Below, piece by piece: positions 19,445-27,712 of a stretch of 42,946 nt of DNA. The stretch is from Elusimicrobiota bacterium. GTDB lineage: Bacteria; Elusimicrobiota; Endomicrobiia; Endomicrobiales; Endomicrobiaceae. Position 1 is the stretch's first letter. Each line of letters opens with the position of its first letter. The position numbers were made by a program, and so were the translations under genes. A model generated the notes under the pieces. The model saw only the letters and a list, made by a program, of their open reading frames with translations, made no database searches and was not told the origin of the DNA. The stretch is from the NCBI GenBank assembly GCA_031287735.1, contig JAITSO010000029.1, positions 1-42,946 on the forward strand, given 5' to 3'.

Positions 19445-21117
19445 GTTTTTAATGTTGTTTGGAGAGAATTTTTTACTAAATCTTTAGCATGTTCTATAGC
19501 AGCTTTTGTAATTTGTTCGCCTGAAATCATTCTTGCAATCTCCTCTATATGTTCATCTTGCGATAAAATTTTAGCTTTTGAAAAAGTTCTTGCACCTTCA
19601 GTTTCTTTGTAAATTTTTATATGTGTTTTTGCAAAAGCTGCGGCTTGTGCAAGATGAGTGATTGAAAAAACTTGTTTGCTTTTTGCAAGTTGCCAAAGTT
19701 TTTTGCCGATTTTTTCACCAGTTTTTCCACCGGTACCCGCATCTATTTCGTCAAATACAGAGGTTTGGTTATTTTCTTTTTTTAACGACAACTCTACAGC
19801 AAGCAGAATTCTTGAAAGCTCTCCGCCGGAAGCAGCACTTCTTAAAGGCAAGACTTTCTCGCCTTTATTTGCACAAAACATAAAATCAATGTCGTCATAT
19901 CCATTTGCAGAAATTGCTTTTAAATGAAACTCAATATTAAAAACAGCTGTTTTTATGTCTAAATCAAAAAGCTGCTCTTGTATTTTTTTTGCAAGAGTTA
20001 TTGCGGCTTTCTGCCTTTTTTGGCTTATATTTTTGCAGACCTCATTTAACTCTTTTTCTTTTTCTGCAAGTTCTTTTTCTAGTTTCACAACACCGTCTTT
20101 GTGGTTATTTAAAGTCACTAGTTCTTTGTCAATTTTATTTTTATACTCGTTGATTTCTTCTATTGTAGAGCCGTATTTTTTCTTAAGCTTTTTTATAAGT
20201 TCCATTCTTTCAATGTAGTAATTTAATTTTTCCGGCTCTATATCCGTATCAGATAAAATCTTTTCTGTTTCTCTATAAACTTCTTCAGTTTGATAATAAG
20301 CTTGCTCAATTAAACTCACCGCATCTTGTGCACAAGCTCCGTAAGAGTTTATAATTCCAATAATTTTTTTTATTTTTAAAAGCCCGCTTAAAACTGAATT
20401 GTCATCGCGATAAAGCAAAACGGCGGCTTCTTGAGCGGCTTGGGAAATTTTTTCAGCATTTTTTAATTTTGGAAGCTCAGCTTCAAGTTTTGCCTCTTCT
20501 CCCGTTTGAATCGCCGCTTCTTCTATTTCTTTGCTTTGGAAAGAATACAAATCAATTTTCTTTAATCTTTCTTCTTCAGATAAATTCATATGCGAAATGT
20601 TTGATTTTATATTTCTAACCTCGTCATAAATTTTTCTTAATTTTTCCAATAAAGAGTAGCTTTCTTCTGTTTCACCGTCTAAAGCTTCAAGCTGCCAATC
20701 TTTATCAAGAAGCGAACGTTTTTTATCTTGAGCGTGAAAATCTATGAGGAATTCTCCAATAGACGACAATGCGGAAATGCTTACTTGCAAATCATTTACA
20801 AACGCTTTGCTTTTTCCATTTGATTCTATAGTTCTGCGTATCAAAAGTGAATTTTCTTCAAAGGGAACGCAAAGCCCTGCTAAAAAGTTTTTAAAATTCT
20901 CGTCCTTACATTCAAATTCTCCGCTTATAGAACAAGACGAACAGCCCGAACGTATTGCCGAAGAATCTGCTCTTGCACCTGTAAGCAACTCTATACATCT
21001 TATTAAAATAGATTTTCCAGAACCCGTTTCGCCGGATATTACGGTAAATCCGTCTGAAAAATCTATATTTAAATCTTCAATTAAAGCATAGTTTTTTATT
21101 GATAAAGAGGTTATCAT
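19441..21117 (-). CDS. recN: DNA repair protein RecN
   Basis: This SMC-like ATPase acts in recombinational repair of double-strand breaks and has 558 residues. Walker A is GETGSGKS (about residues 29-36). The signature and Walker B regions near the C-terminus read LRSAASGGELSRILLAVELS and SVFDEIDAGTGGKTGEKIGK. The middle (about 160-370) is rich in Glu, Lys and Leu and reads as coiled coil. The ATG at 21117 directly follows the nadK stop, with GGAG 7 nt upstream. The stop overlaps splB. Length and motif order are normal. Confidence 0.95.
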   Translation of the reverse strand: MITSLSIKNYALIEDLNIDFSDGFTVISGETGSGKSILIRCIELLTGARADSSAIRSGCSSCSISGEFECKDENFKNFLAGLCVPFEENSLLIRRTIESNGKSKAFVNDLQVSISALSSIGEFLIDFHAQDKKRSLLDKDWQLEALDGETEESYSLLEKLRKIYDEVRNIKSNISHMNLSEEERLKKIDLYSFQSKEIEEAAIQTGEEAKLEAELPKLKNAEKISQAAQEAAVLLYRDDNSVLSGLLKIKKIIGIINSYGACAQDAVSLIEQAYYQTEEVYRETEKILSDTDIEPEKLNYYIERMELIKKLKKKYGSTIEEINEYKNKIDKELVTLNNHKDGVVKLEKELAEKEKELNEVCKNISQKRQKAAITLAKKIQEQLFDLDIKTAVFNIEFHLKAISANGYDDIDFMFCANKGEKVLPLRSAASGGELSRILLAVELSLKKENNQTSVFDEIDAGTGGKTGEKIGKKLWQLAKSKQVFSITHLAQAAAFAKTHIKIYKETEGARTFSKAKILSQDEHIEEIARMISGEQITKAAIEHAKDLVKNSLQTTLKT

Positions 21118-21939
21118 TTAAATACTCCAATGCAGTTTGGTTTTTAAAGTGTCGAAATAAGATGGACTGCAATTTTTCATAAGCTTTAAAGGTTTTTTAT
21201 ACAGACAAAATTTAACCTTTGTACCATTGGACAGACTATAGTTTTCTTGCCCATCAACAGACACCATTATATGTCCAAGACTATCTTTATTCTTTGCTGT
21301 AAAAGAAATTGCGCTATTGTCTGCCAAAAGCATAGATCTTTGTGCTAAAGTGTGAGGAGAAATAGGCGTAATAATAAAAAGAGGCAGATTAGGATAAACA
21401 ATAGGACCTGAAGCCGCAAGAGAATAAGCTGTTGACCCGGTAGGCGTGGCAATAATCATTCCATCGCATTTATATTCAGCTACAAAATTTTTATCTATAT
21501 TTACATCAACAGAAATAAGTTTTGCGCCGGATAAAGAACGAACGACGCAATCGTTGACGGCGATAGTTCTTATTTTTTTATCTTTGTATTCAAATTGAAC
21601 CGAAAGTAAAATTCTTTTTTCTATTTTAAATCCGCTTTTTAAAACATTTTGAATGAAAGTTTGCACTTCAAAGGGATTGACATCGGTGAGAAAGCCTAAA
21701 GTTCCTAAATTTATGCCTTTTACGGGAACAGAAAGCGGAGCGAAAGTTCTTATCGTTTTAAGCATCGTTCCGTCGCCGCCGACAGACAAGACAAAATCGT
21801 ATTTCTTTATTTTGATATTCATGGAATCACTTATGAAATATCTGCATTTATTTTGCTTTAAAAATTTAGAAATTTCAAAAGCTAAACTTTTAGCGTTTGA
21901 TTTTGATTTGTTGTAAACAATTGCGACGTTGTAGTTCAT
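21118..21939 (-). CDS. nadK: NAD kinase
   Basis: This enzyme phosphorylates NAD to NADP. It has 273 residues from the ATG at 21939 (MNYNVAIVYNKSKS). Motifs are the catalytic SVGGDGTMLKTIR and the nucleotide-binding CDGMIIATPTGSTAYSLAAS. An in-frame TTG six codons earlier is possible, but the ATG start matches the family better; GGA lies about 12 nt upstream. The gene pairs with recN, as in several bacterial lineages. A degraded open frame overlaps its 5' end. Confidence 0.95.
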   Translation of the reverse strand: MNYNVAIVYNKSKSNAKSLAFEISKFLKQNKCRYFISDSMNIKIKKYDFVLSVGGDGTMLKTIRTFAPLSVPVKGINLGTLGFLTDVNPFEVQTFIQNVLKSGFKIEKRILLSVQFEYKDKKIRTIAVNDCVVRSLSGAKLISVDVNIDKNFVAEYKCDGMIIATPTGSTAYSLAASGPIVYPNLPLFIITPISPHTLAQRSMLLADNSAISFTAKNKDSLGHIMVSVDGQENYSLSNGTKVKFCLYKKPLKLMKNCSPSYFDTLKTKLHWSI

Positions 21940-22084
21940 ACTTATAAAATTCCGCAAACAATTTTTGATAAATTTTTAGCTGTTTTTTTCCGTTTTCAAG
22001 AACTTCCTTTTGTGGTTTAAATTTTTTTTTGCTTCTTGCACTTGACAATGCATTTGTAACGCAAGCTAAACTTAAAACGTCAAT
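21890..22084 (-). pseudogene. Gene remnant overlapping the start of nadK
   Basis: An open frame of 64 codons without a start codon runs from a TAA at 22087-22085 to a TAA inside nadK. It reads like the C-terminus of a real protein: DVLSLACVTNALSSARS, then FKPQKEVLENGKK and QLKIYQKLFAEFYK. The same frame has further protein-like segments upstream, broken by stops (for example LIMDHLLVYELIATVLI). The ending Y-x2-L-x3-Y recalls FGGY-type sugar kinases, but the piece is too short to assign. I read it as a decayed gene that once preceded nadK. Confidence 0.45.
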
Positions 22085-22223
22085 TTATATTAGAACTGTC
22101 GCTATCAATTCGTAAACTAACAGGTGATCCATAATAAGCTTCAAAACGGTCTACGAGAACCAAAACAAACTATTCCAAAGCTCAAACGTAAAACGTAATT
22201 TACAAATATAGAGACGGACATAG

Positions 22224-22252
22224 ATTCTACTTTTTAATCAATGTCAATTCAA
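22224..22252 (-). promoter_or_regulatory. Possible promoter for nadK-recN-splB
   Basis: On the minus strand TTGAAT (22252-22247, 4 of 6) is followed by 17 bp and TAGAAT (22229-22224, 5 of 6). A better -35, TTGACA (22247-22242), overlaps it but has no -10 at the right distance. The leader to nadK would be about 280 nt and would include the gene remnant. Confidence 0.35.
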
Positions 22253-22452
22253 TATTAAAATATAACTAAACCGCGAGCACACCACGCAACAGAATTTCGT
22301 TATTGCAAAAACAACGACGCATTAAGCACATTAAGAATCACACCAAAACATTCGCGGACTTAAAAATGATATACTGCACTCAGTAGTTCCGTAACAAAGA
22401 AAGTAAATACCAAATATGTTTTGCAATTCTTTACCCTGAAAATAAAAAATCT
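22253..22452. other. Non-coding part of the nadK-aguA divergent region
   Basis: The whole interval between nadK and aguA is about 560 bp. Its left part holds the gene remnant and a possible minus-strand promoter. In this right part I see no gene. A plus-strand TATACT (22370-22375) lacks a matching -35. TTGCAA (22421-22426) with TAAAAA 16 bp later is a weak candidate for the aguA promoter. The composition is less AT-rich than nearby gene ends, as expected of decayed coding sequence. Confidence 0.35.
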
Positions 22453-22486
22453 AAAAGGAGAGTTTGTGTTCTTATTTTTATAAGAA
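22453..22486 (+). promoter_or_regulatory. aguA leader: strong SD, mini-ORF and hairpin
   Basis: AAAAGGAG (22453-22460) is the best ribosome site in the area but lies 43 nt before the aguA ATG. Five nt after it, GTG at 22466 opens a five-codon frame (MFLFL, stop TAA ending at 22483). TTCTTAT (22469-22475) and ATAAGAA (22480-22486) form a 7-bp hairpin with a 4-nt loop across the mini-ORF. The aguA ATG itself has no ribosome site. Translation of the mini-ORF may deliver ribosomes to aguA. Confidence 0.4.
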
Positions 22487-22503
22487 TTACACAAAACAGT
22501 AAA

Positions 22504-23613
22504 ATGAAAACTTTAAAAACAACACCTAAACAAGACGGTTTTTTTATGCCTGCAGAATTTGAACGCCACAGCAAAACCTATATGATTTGGCCTGAACGCC
22601 CAGATGTTTGGAGATGCGGAGCTTTTTTTGCTCAAAAAACTTTTGCGGAGGTCGCACTGTCTATTGCAAAATACGAACCTACCGTAGTGCTTGCAAGCTC
22701 TATCCAATATGAAAACGCCAAAAACAAACTTTCTAATTCCGACCAGATAAGTGTAATTGAAATGTCAAGCAACGATTCGTGGGTGCGCGACACCGGCGCT
22801 ACTTTCGTTAAAAACCAAGAGGGGATTTTAAGAGGTATTGATTGGAAATTCAATGCTTGGGGCGGGCTCACAGACGGCGTATACTTCCCATGGGATAAAG
22901 ACGATTTAATCGCTCAAAAAATTTGTGATTTAGAAAATGTCGATAGATATAGACTTGACGATTTTATTCTTGAGGGCGGTTCGATCCATGTTGACGGCAA
23001 AGGTACAGCTTTGACTACTGAAAGTTGTCTTTTAAGTTACGGTAGGAATCCGTCCATGACAAAAGAAGCAATAGAAATGAAATTAAAACTTTACTTAAAT
23101 GTCGAAAAAGTTATTTGGCTCAAACGTGGAATTTATCTTGATGAAACTAACGAACACATAGATAATATCGCTTGTTTTGTACGACCAGGCGTTATAGCAC
23201 TTGCTTGGACTGATGATACAAACGACCCGCAACATGAGCTTTCAAAAAGCTGCTACGAAATTTTATCTAATGAAACCGACGCAAATGGACAAAAGCTAGA
23301 AATACATAAGATACCTCTACCGAAACCGCAAATACTCACAAAGCAGGAAAGCACAAACACTGCATTTTGCTCCACTTTTCAAACCAAAAACTCCGGCTAT
23401 AGGTTGTCCGCCTCATACGTAAATTACTACGTATGTAACAATGCCGTAATCATGCCGGCTTTTGATGACTCATCTGACAAAAAAGCAAAAGAAATTTTGC
23501 AAAAACTTTACCCGAACCGGGATATTATTCAAATATATTCGAGAGAGATCCTGCTTGGTGGCGGAAACATCCACTGCATTACGCAACAAATTCCGGAACG
23601 ACTGCAAGCATAA
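22504..23613 (+). CDS. aguA: Agmatine deiminase
   Basis: This enzyme hydrolyses agmatine to N-carbamoylputrescine and ammonia in polyamine synthesis or arginine breakdown. It has 369 residues. The start MKTLKTTPKQDGFFMPAEFE matches the family N-terminus, which fixes the ATG at 22504. Catalytic elements of the guanidine-modifying superfamily are visible: NDSWVRDTG, ILEGGSIHVDG, DETNEHIDN (catalytic His) and the C-terminal GGGNIHCITQQ with the nucleophilic Cys. It stands alone on the plus strand between two minus-strand operons. Neither carbamoylputrescine amidase nor arginine decarboxylase lies beside it. The leader is unusual and is described separately. Confidence 0.95.
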   Translation: MKTLKTTPKQDGFFMPAEFERHSKTYMIWPERPDVWRCGAFFAQKTFAEVALSIAKYEPTVVLASSIQYENAKNKLSNSDQISVIEMSSNDSWVRDTGATFVKNQEGILRGIDWKFNAWGGLTDGVYFPWDKDDLIAQKICDLENVDRYRLDDFILEGGSIHVDGKGTALTTESCLLSYGRNPSMTKEAIEMKLKLYLNVEKVIWLKRGIYLDETNEHIDNIACFVRPGVIALAWTDDTNDPQHELSKSCYEILSNETDANGQKLEIHKIPLPKPQILTKQESTNTAFCSTFQTKNSGYRLSASYVNYYVCNNAVIMPAFDDSSDKKAKEILQKLYPNRDIIQIYSREILLGGGNIHCITQQIPERLQA

Positions 23614-23736
23614 ATAGCTTGCTGTATAAAGTATAGAGATATCGCTTACCTATCTTGTGCTTTTTGCGTTTGAATCAGTTGACATTTCTCATTCAGGACA
23701 CCGATGTAATAAATTTTAATGAGTTACTAAAACCAT

Positions 23737-24393
23737 TCAATCCCAAATAACTGTAAGCATTCTTTGCCTACATTTATCTCTTCTGTAAGAAAAAAAAATA
23801 TTTTGGCAAAAAGTACAATTTTGTGAAATTAAGATATTATTTCCTACTAAACCTGCTTCTTCTAATTCTTTAAAAGCTATTGCCGACAAATCTAGTCTTC
23901 CATTTTCAAGTTCTATACCAAAAATTCTTCCTAATTCTTCGCTCACTTCATAGCAGCACTTTTGAATATGCGGTGCAATATAAACTTTTATGTTTTGCAA
24001 CTTACTCTTAAAATGACTATTGAATATACCAACAGCTTTTTTTAAAATATTTGATTCAAGACCTCGCCAACCTGCATGAACTGCCGCTTTTACTTTTGTG
24101 CAAGTATCAACCATCAAAACAGGCAAACAATCCGCCGTAAATACTCCCAACATCAAACTTTTTTCAGACGTAATTAAACCATCACAACCCTCAATAATCT
24201 TGCTTTTATCAGAAGCTTCGACAATTTTAATATTGTTTGAATGCACCTGATTTGCACACACAAAATTCTGTGAATTTAGATTTAGAGAACTAAACAGCGA
24301 ACGACTATTATGAATATCCTTCATATCGCCAATAACTTTTAGGGAGGACAAGTGGTTAAATGCAAACTTCTCATCAAAAATATAAGGTTTCAT
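23737..24393 (-). CDS. pgeF: Peptidoglycan editing factor PgeF (YfiH/DUF152)
   Basis: This protein of 218 residues belongs to the family once called multicopper polyphenol oxidase; E. coli YfiH removes cell-wall precursors carrying L-Ser in place of L-Ala. The metal-binding landmarks are present: NQVHSNNI, TADCLPVLM, AVHAGWRGL and FSYRRDK near the end. The ATG at 24393 overlaps the ftsZ stop by 4 nt, so it is the last gene of ddl-ftsQ-ftsA-ftsZ. Association with division and peptidoglycan genes fits the editing role; a separate purine nucleoside activity has also been described for relatives. Confidence 0.9.
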   Translation of the reverse strand: MKPYIFDEKFAFNHLSSLKVIGDMKDIHNSRSLFSSLNLNSQNFVCANQVHSNNIKIVEASDKSKIIEGCDGLITSEKSLMLGVFTADCLPVLMVDTCTKVKAAVHAGWRGLESNILKKAVGIFNSHFKSKLQNIKVYIAPHIQKCCYEVSEELGRIFGIELENGRLDLSAIAFKELEEAGLVGNNILISQNCTFCQNIFFSYRRDKCRQRMLTVIWD

Positions 24394-25580
24394 TTTTTAC
24401 TTTGTTTTCTGTACGGCTTAAGAAATTTTGGGCAAATGTTGTACAGATATGCTGGTCTATCAGGGTCTATTTTTTCAGGTGGCATCAATGTTTGCAGTTC
24501 TATCTGCCCGACTTCAGTATAACTAATATTGCTATCTCCAGTTTCAAAACCACCAGCCACAATTGCTATTTTGATTTTATTTATAAGTAGACCTTCTTCT
24601 TGGTACCAACCTGAATTGATACCACTTATCCCACGTTTAGACAAAGCTTCCTTAACAAGTGGCAAAACACCCTTGGCATGCGGATTTGCAATAACTACCA
24701 ACATTCTCTCTTTAGCCTCCATAATATTGTTATTGCCATCAACAAAAGGATTATTTAAAGCCGAATCCAAAGCCTCCTCAATAGCATTTTCCAATGTACC
24801 GTCATTTGTACACTCTTCAGATTTTTCTCTATTCAAGCTTTCGCCCATGCTTACATACATCGTTCTAGATTTGGAAAGTGTTTTTTTTATATCTGCAAAA
24901 TCCCTGTTTATTATACCGTGGTGAGTAATTATAATGGTGATAGCCTGAATGCTTTTTAGTAGAACATCATCTACAATTGACAGAAACTGAGCGTAAGTTT
25001 TATGCTTAATATCATTTGACAACCTCTCATCAAACACCTTGTCGTTTTCTATAACCAAAAGCGAGTCAACAAATTCTCTTAATTTTAGCACACCCTGCTT
25101 TGCAAGCTCCTTTTTCTCTTCCTTTTCGAAACTATACGGAAGTGTTATGATTCCAACTGTGAGAATACCCATTTCATTCGCAATTTTAGCCACAGCTGGT
25201 GTCGCTCCACTACCAGTACCGCCTCCCATACCAGTAGTTAAAATAACCATATCGGCACCTTCTAAATGTGCTTTGATAAATTCATGGCTTTCCTCTACGG
25301 CTTTTTTGCCGGCTTCAGGATTCCCGCCTGCTCCAAGACCTTTCGTAGTTTCCTCACCTATTTGAATCGTCACCACTCCATCATCAAAGCCCGCCAATGC
25401 CTGCTTATCTGTATTAACAGCTATAAGCTGAACATTGGGCATTTCGTTTATTTTAGCCGCAACCATTGTTCTTACAGCATTGCAACCACCACTTCCTACC
25501 CCTACAACTTTTATTGTAGCTGGTTGATATTGCCAATTCCTAAGACCAGATCCTGTATTTGAATAATCAGACAGATTCAT
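24390..25580 (-). CDS. ftsZ: Cell division protein FtsZ, divergent
   Basis: This tubulin-like GTPase forms the division ring. It has 396 residues. The GTP-binding half is canonical: VVGVGSGGCNAV, AVNTDKQAL and GGGTGSG (about 118-124). The T7 loop NRDFAD (about 224-229), which completes the GTPase site of the next subunit, is intact. The second half is unusual: the helix before T7 reads ITIIITHHG where most FtsZ have a DLV-ERPG-like segment, and the GIGEAxGENRA region is replaced by SMGESLNREKSEE. The tail is short and ends in PAYLYNICPKFLKPYRK, a basic form of the C-terminal peptide. AGG lies 8 nt before the ATG. It sits 12 bp after ftsA. Confidence 0.93.
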   Translation of the reverse strand: MNLSDYSNTGSGLRNWQYQPATIKVVGVGSGGCNAVRTMVAAKINEMPNVQLIAVNTDKQALAGFDDGVVTIQIGEETTKGLGAGGNPEAGKKAVEESHEFIKAHLEGADMVILTTGMGGGTGSGATPAVAKIANEMGILTVGIITLPYSFEKEEKKELAKQGVLKLREFVDSLLVIENDKVFDERLSNDIKHKTYAQFLSIVDDVLLKSIQAITIIITHHGIINRDFADIKKTLSKSRTMYVSMGESLNREKSEECTNDGTLENAIEEALDSALNNPFVDGNNNIMEAKERMLVVIANPHAKGVLPLVKEALSKRGISGINSGWYQEEGLLINKIKIAIVAGGFETGDSNISYTEVGQIELQTLMPPEKIDPDRPAYLYNICPKFLKPYRKQSKK

Positions 25581-25592
25581 TTTTATACCTAA

Positions 25593-26888
25593 TCAAAAAA
25601 GTTCTTTTATTTTCTTAAAAAATGAAGCAATGATGTCACTTGCAGCAAGACGACCAGAATTCGGTACATATCTGCAATCACTGATGGAATTATCGCAAAA
25701 GTAACCCGCAACCGCTCCTATGGCGGTAGTGTAAGACATATCAGCCATCACATCGTGCGGGGCATCTAAAGTAGGAGAAGCGGACAAATAACCAAGCCGC
25801 ACAGAACATTTAAAAGCTGCTTCAAAAGCCTCAACAATAGAATTCAACTTACTACCACCTCCAGTAAGGACTATCCCCCCTGTCAAAAAACTATCGCCAT
25901 ATTTTTTAGTTTCTATCACGTTAGCTATTTCTTGAAGAATAATATCAACTTTCGGTCTTATAACATTGTCTATTAGTTCAAACCTTGTTCTTTTAAACGT
26001 TTTCCCATTCGCAGCAACGAAAGAAAATTCTGCATCTTTTAAATCCGAACTAACAAAAGCCGCACCATGCTCTTCCTTAATTTTTCGTGCTGTTTCGGCG
26101 GATATTTTAAAATATTTCTGAATATCACGTGAAATTTTATCTGAACCATCCGGAATTTCATCCGAATTTTTTATGGTCCCATCAACATAATTAACAAGTC
26201 CTATTGTGCTACCGCCTATATCTACCAAAAGACAACTTAAATCTTTCTCTTCTTTTGTAAGAATCACATCGCTAACCGACCAATATCCATAAACATACTT
26301 ATTATCGCTGTAAAGGAAACTCGCTTGTTGCATAGCTTGTTGCATAGCCTTTTGCATATTCCTGTTATCGCTGTTTGGAATAGTTACAGCACTCAAGCTA
26401 ACCTCTATATCTCTACCGAACAATCCTACTGGATATTTTTTTCTTTGTCCATCTATAATATACCTACTTGGAATTTTCTGTAGAATATCATGATTCTGCT
26501 CTATTTTAATTTTATATTCTGCATCTTCTAATGCAGTCTTGATGTGATCTTCCCCAATTTCAAGTTCAGAGTTATTGTTGATGCTTTTCCCATGTAAATT
26601 ATGAAATTGAATTTTTGAACCTCTAACAGCAACTATTACGCTTTGTATCACAACGCCTTGTACATCACTTTTTTTTTCAGCTGATTCTAATGCCGTTTTT
26701 AAAGCCATCTTTATAGTATCTGCTGATCTAGGTATTGTATCAATAGAACCAGACTCTATTTCTTCGCAAGCAACCTTTGCAACACCTAGAATTTCTGATT
26801 TTCTACTATCGCAATCGCACGATCCTATTGCACAGCACACTTGTCCACTACCAATATCCACACCAGCTACAAGAAACCTTCTTTCCAT
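25593..26888 (-). CDS. ftsA: Cell division protein FtsA
   Basis: This actin-like ATPase of 431 residues tethers FtsZ to the membrane. Phosphate-binding motifs are AGVDIGSGQVCCAIG near the N-terminus, LLVDIGGSTIGLV in the middle and IVLTGGGSKLNSI near residue 340. The last residues, ASDIIASFFKKIKELF, form the expected amphipathic membrane-targeting helix. A small duplicated run in the domain after the first motif, MQKAMQQAMQQA, comes from a near-perfect 12-bp tandem repeat at about 26325-26350. AAGGA lies 10 nt before the ATG at 26888. It directly precedes ftsZ. Confidence 0.94.
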   Translation of the reverse strand: MERRFLVAGVDIGSGQVCCAIGSCDCDSRKSEILGVAKVACEEIESGSIDTIPRSADTIKMALKTALESAEKKSDVQGVVIQSVIVAVRGSKIQFHNLHGKSINNNSELEIGEDHIKTALEDAEYKIKIEQNHDILQKIPSRYIIDGQRKKYPVGLFGRDIEVSLSAVTIPNSDNRNMQKAMQQAMQQASFLYSDNKYVYGYWSVSDVILTKEEKDLSCLLVDIGGSTIGLVNYVDGTIKNSDEIPDGSDKISRDIQKYFKISAETARKIKEEHGAAFVSSDLKDAEFSFVAANGKTFKRTRFELIDNVIRPKVDIILQEIANVIETKKYGDSFLTGGIVLTGGGSKLNSIVEAFEAAFKCSVRLGYLSASPTLDAPHDVMADMSYTTAIGAVAGYFCDNSISDCRYVPNSGRLAASDIIASFFKKIKELF

Positions 26889-26902
26889 AATTTTTGGATC
26901 CT

Positions 26903-27712
26903 TTAATTCTTTTCTATATTTTGAGCAGGTTTTACAATCGCTCGTCCTTTTTCATAAAAACTCATATCTACATAATCTATTTTTTTATGTCTATCAAAAG
27001 CATTTGCATAAACTTTTTGAAAAATCTGAAACTTTTCACTTAACCCATCGAAACACCGCTCTCCCCATATGATACTAGTTCCGCAGCGTGCTGTGAAAAC
27101 AACGTTGTCATATTTTGTAAGCTTTATTTCAAAGATATCATTAAAAAAAGTTCCGCAAACATCTCTAAATTTCCTGATAAATTCCAAAAGCTCTTTCCTG
27201 CTATTTTCTTTAAAACACTCAATCGTAGGCAAACTCATCATTTCCATAAAACCACGCAGTGGAAAAGGTACATTATCAAAATCTAGACCAAGAATAATAC
27301 CGTTTTGTTTTAAGAAAACCGCTGGGATTCTTTCAACAATTTCAATTTCTACTTTTTTCCACCATCTCGAAATTTTTATTTCTTTTATCTCGCGCTTCAT
27401 TTCTTTTACATTATTTTCTACATCAGACGCATTAAAACCCAATAAGCTTTTTCCTTCGTCAAATGGCAGAACTTCTATTATTTCTGATTTCGATATGTTT
27501 TTTATGCCAGTAATTTCTATTTTTTCTATCCTAAGCATATCGCAGTTATATACCACAGCACAGGTTCTGTTTGCGACAAAAAATAATATAAGACCCACCA
27601 TTAAAACAAGACACAAATACAATAGTATTTTGCTAAAAGAAGCAGTGCCAACCGGGTTTGCAGCTGCAACAACAGAAACTTTTTTTCTACGAGACCTTTT
27701 GTGCATTCTCAT
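26903..27712 (-). CDS. ftsQ: Cell division protein FtsQ/DivIB
   Basis: This bitopic divisome protein of 269 residues has a basic cytoplasmic N-terminus (HKRSRRKK), one membrane helix at about 28-48 (LLYLCLVLMVGLILFFV) and an outer POTRA domain. The domain begins with LRIEKIEITGIKNISKSEI, followed by the family pattern KEIKISRWWKKVEIEIVERIP. The ddl stop overlaps the start (cagtgATG); GTG at 27715 is an alternative with slightly better spacing to AGGAGAGG. ftsA follows 14 bp downstream. The place between ddl and ftsA is the conserved one and supports the call. Confidence 0.88.
   Translation of the reverse strand: MRMHKRSRRKKVSVVAAANPVGTASFSKILLYLCLVLMVGLILFFVANRTCAVVYNCDMLRIEKIEITGIKNISKSEIIEVLPFDEGKSLLGFNASDVENNVKEMKREIKEIKISRWWKKVEIEIVERIPAVFLKQNGIILGLDFDNVPFPLRGFMEMMSLPTIECFKENSRKELLEFIRKFRDVCGTFFNDIFEIKLTKYDNVVFTARCGTSIIWGERCFDGLSEKFQIFQKVYANAFDRHKKIDYVDMSFYEKGRAIVKPAQNIEKN

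Noticed and set aside
22042..22070. Plus-strand TTGACA as a promoter for aguA
   Set aside because: No acceptable -10 lies 16-18 bp downstream and it falls in the gene remnant.
23679..23710. Plus-strand TTGACA between aguA and pgeF
   Set aside because: No matching -10, and no plus-strand gene follows.
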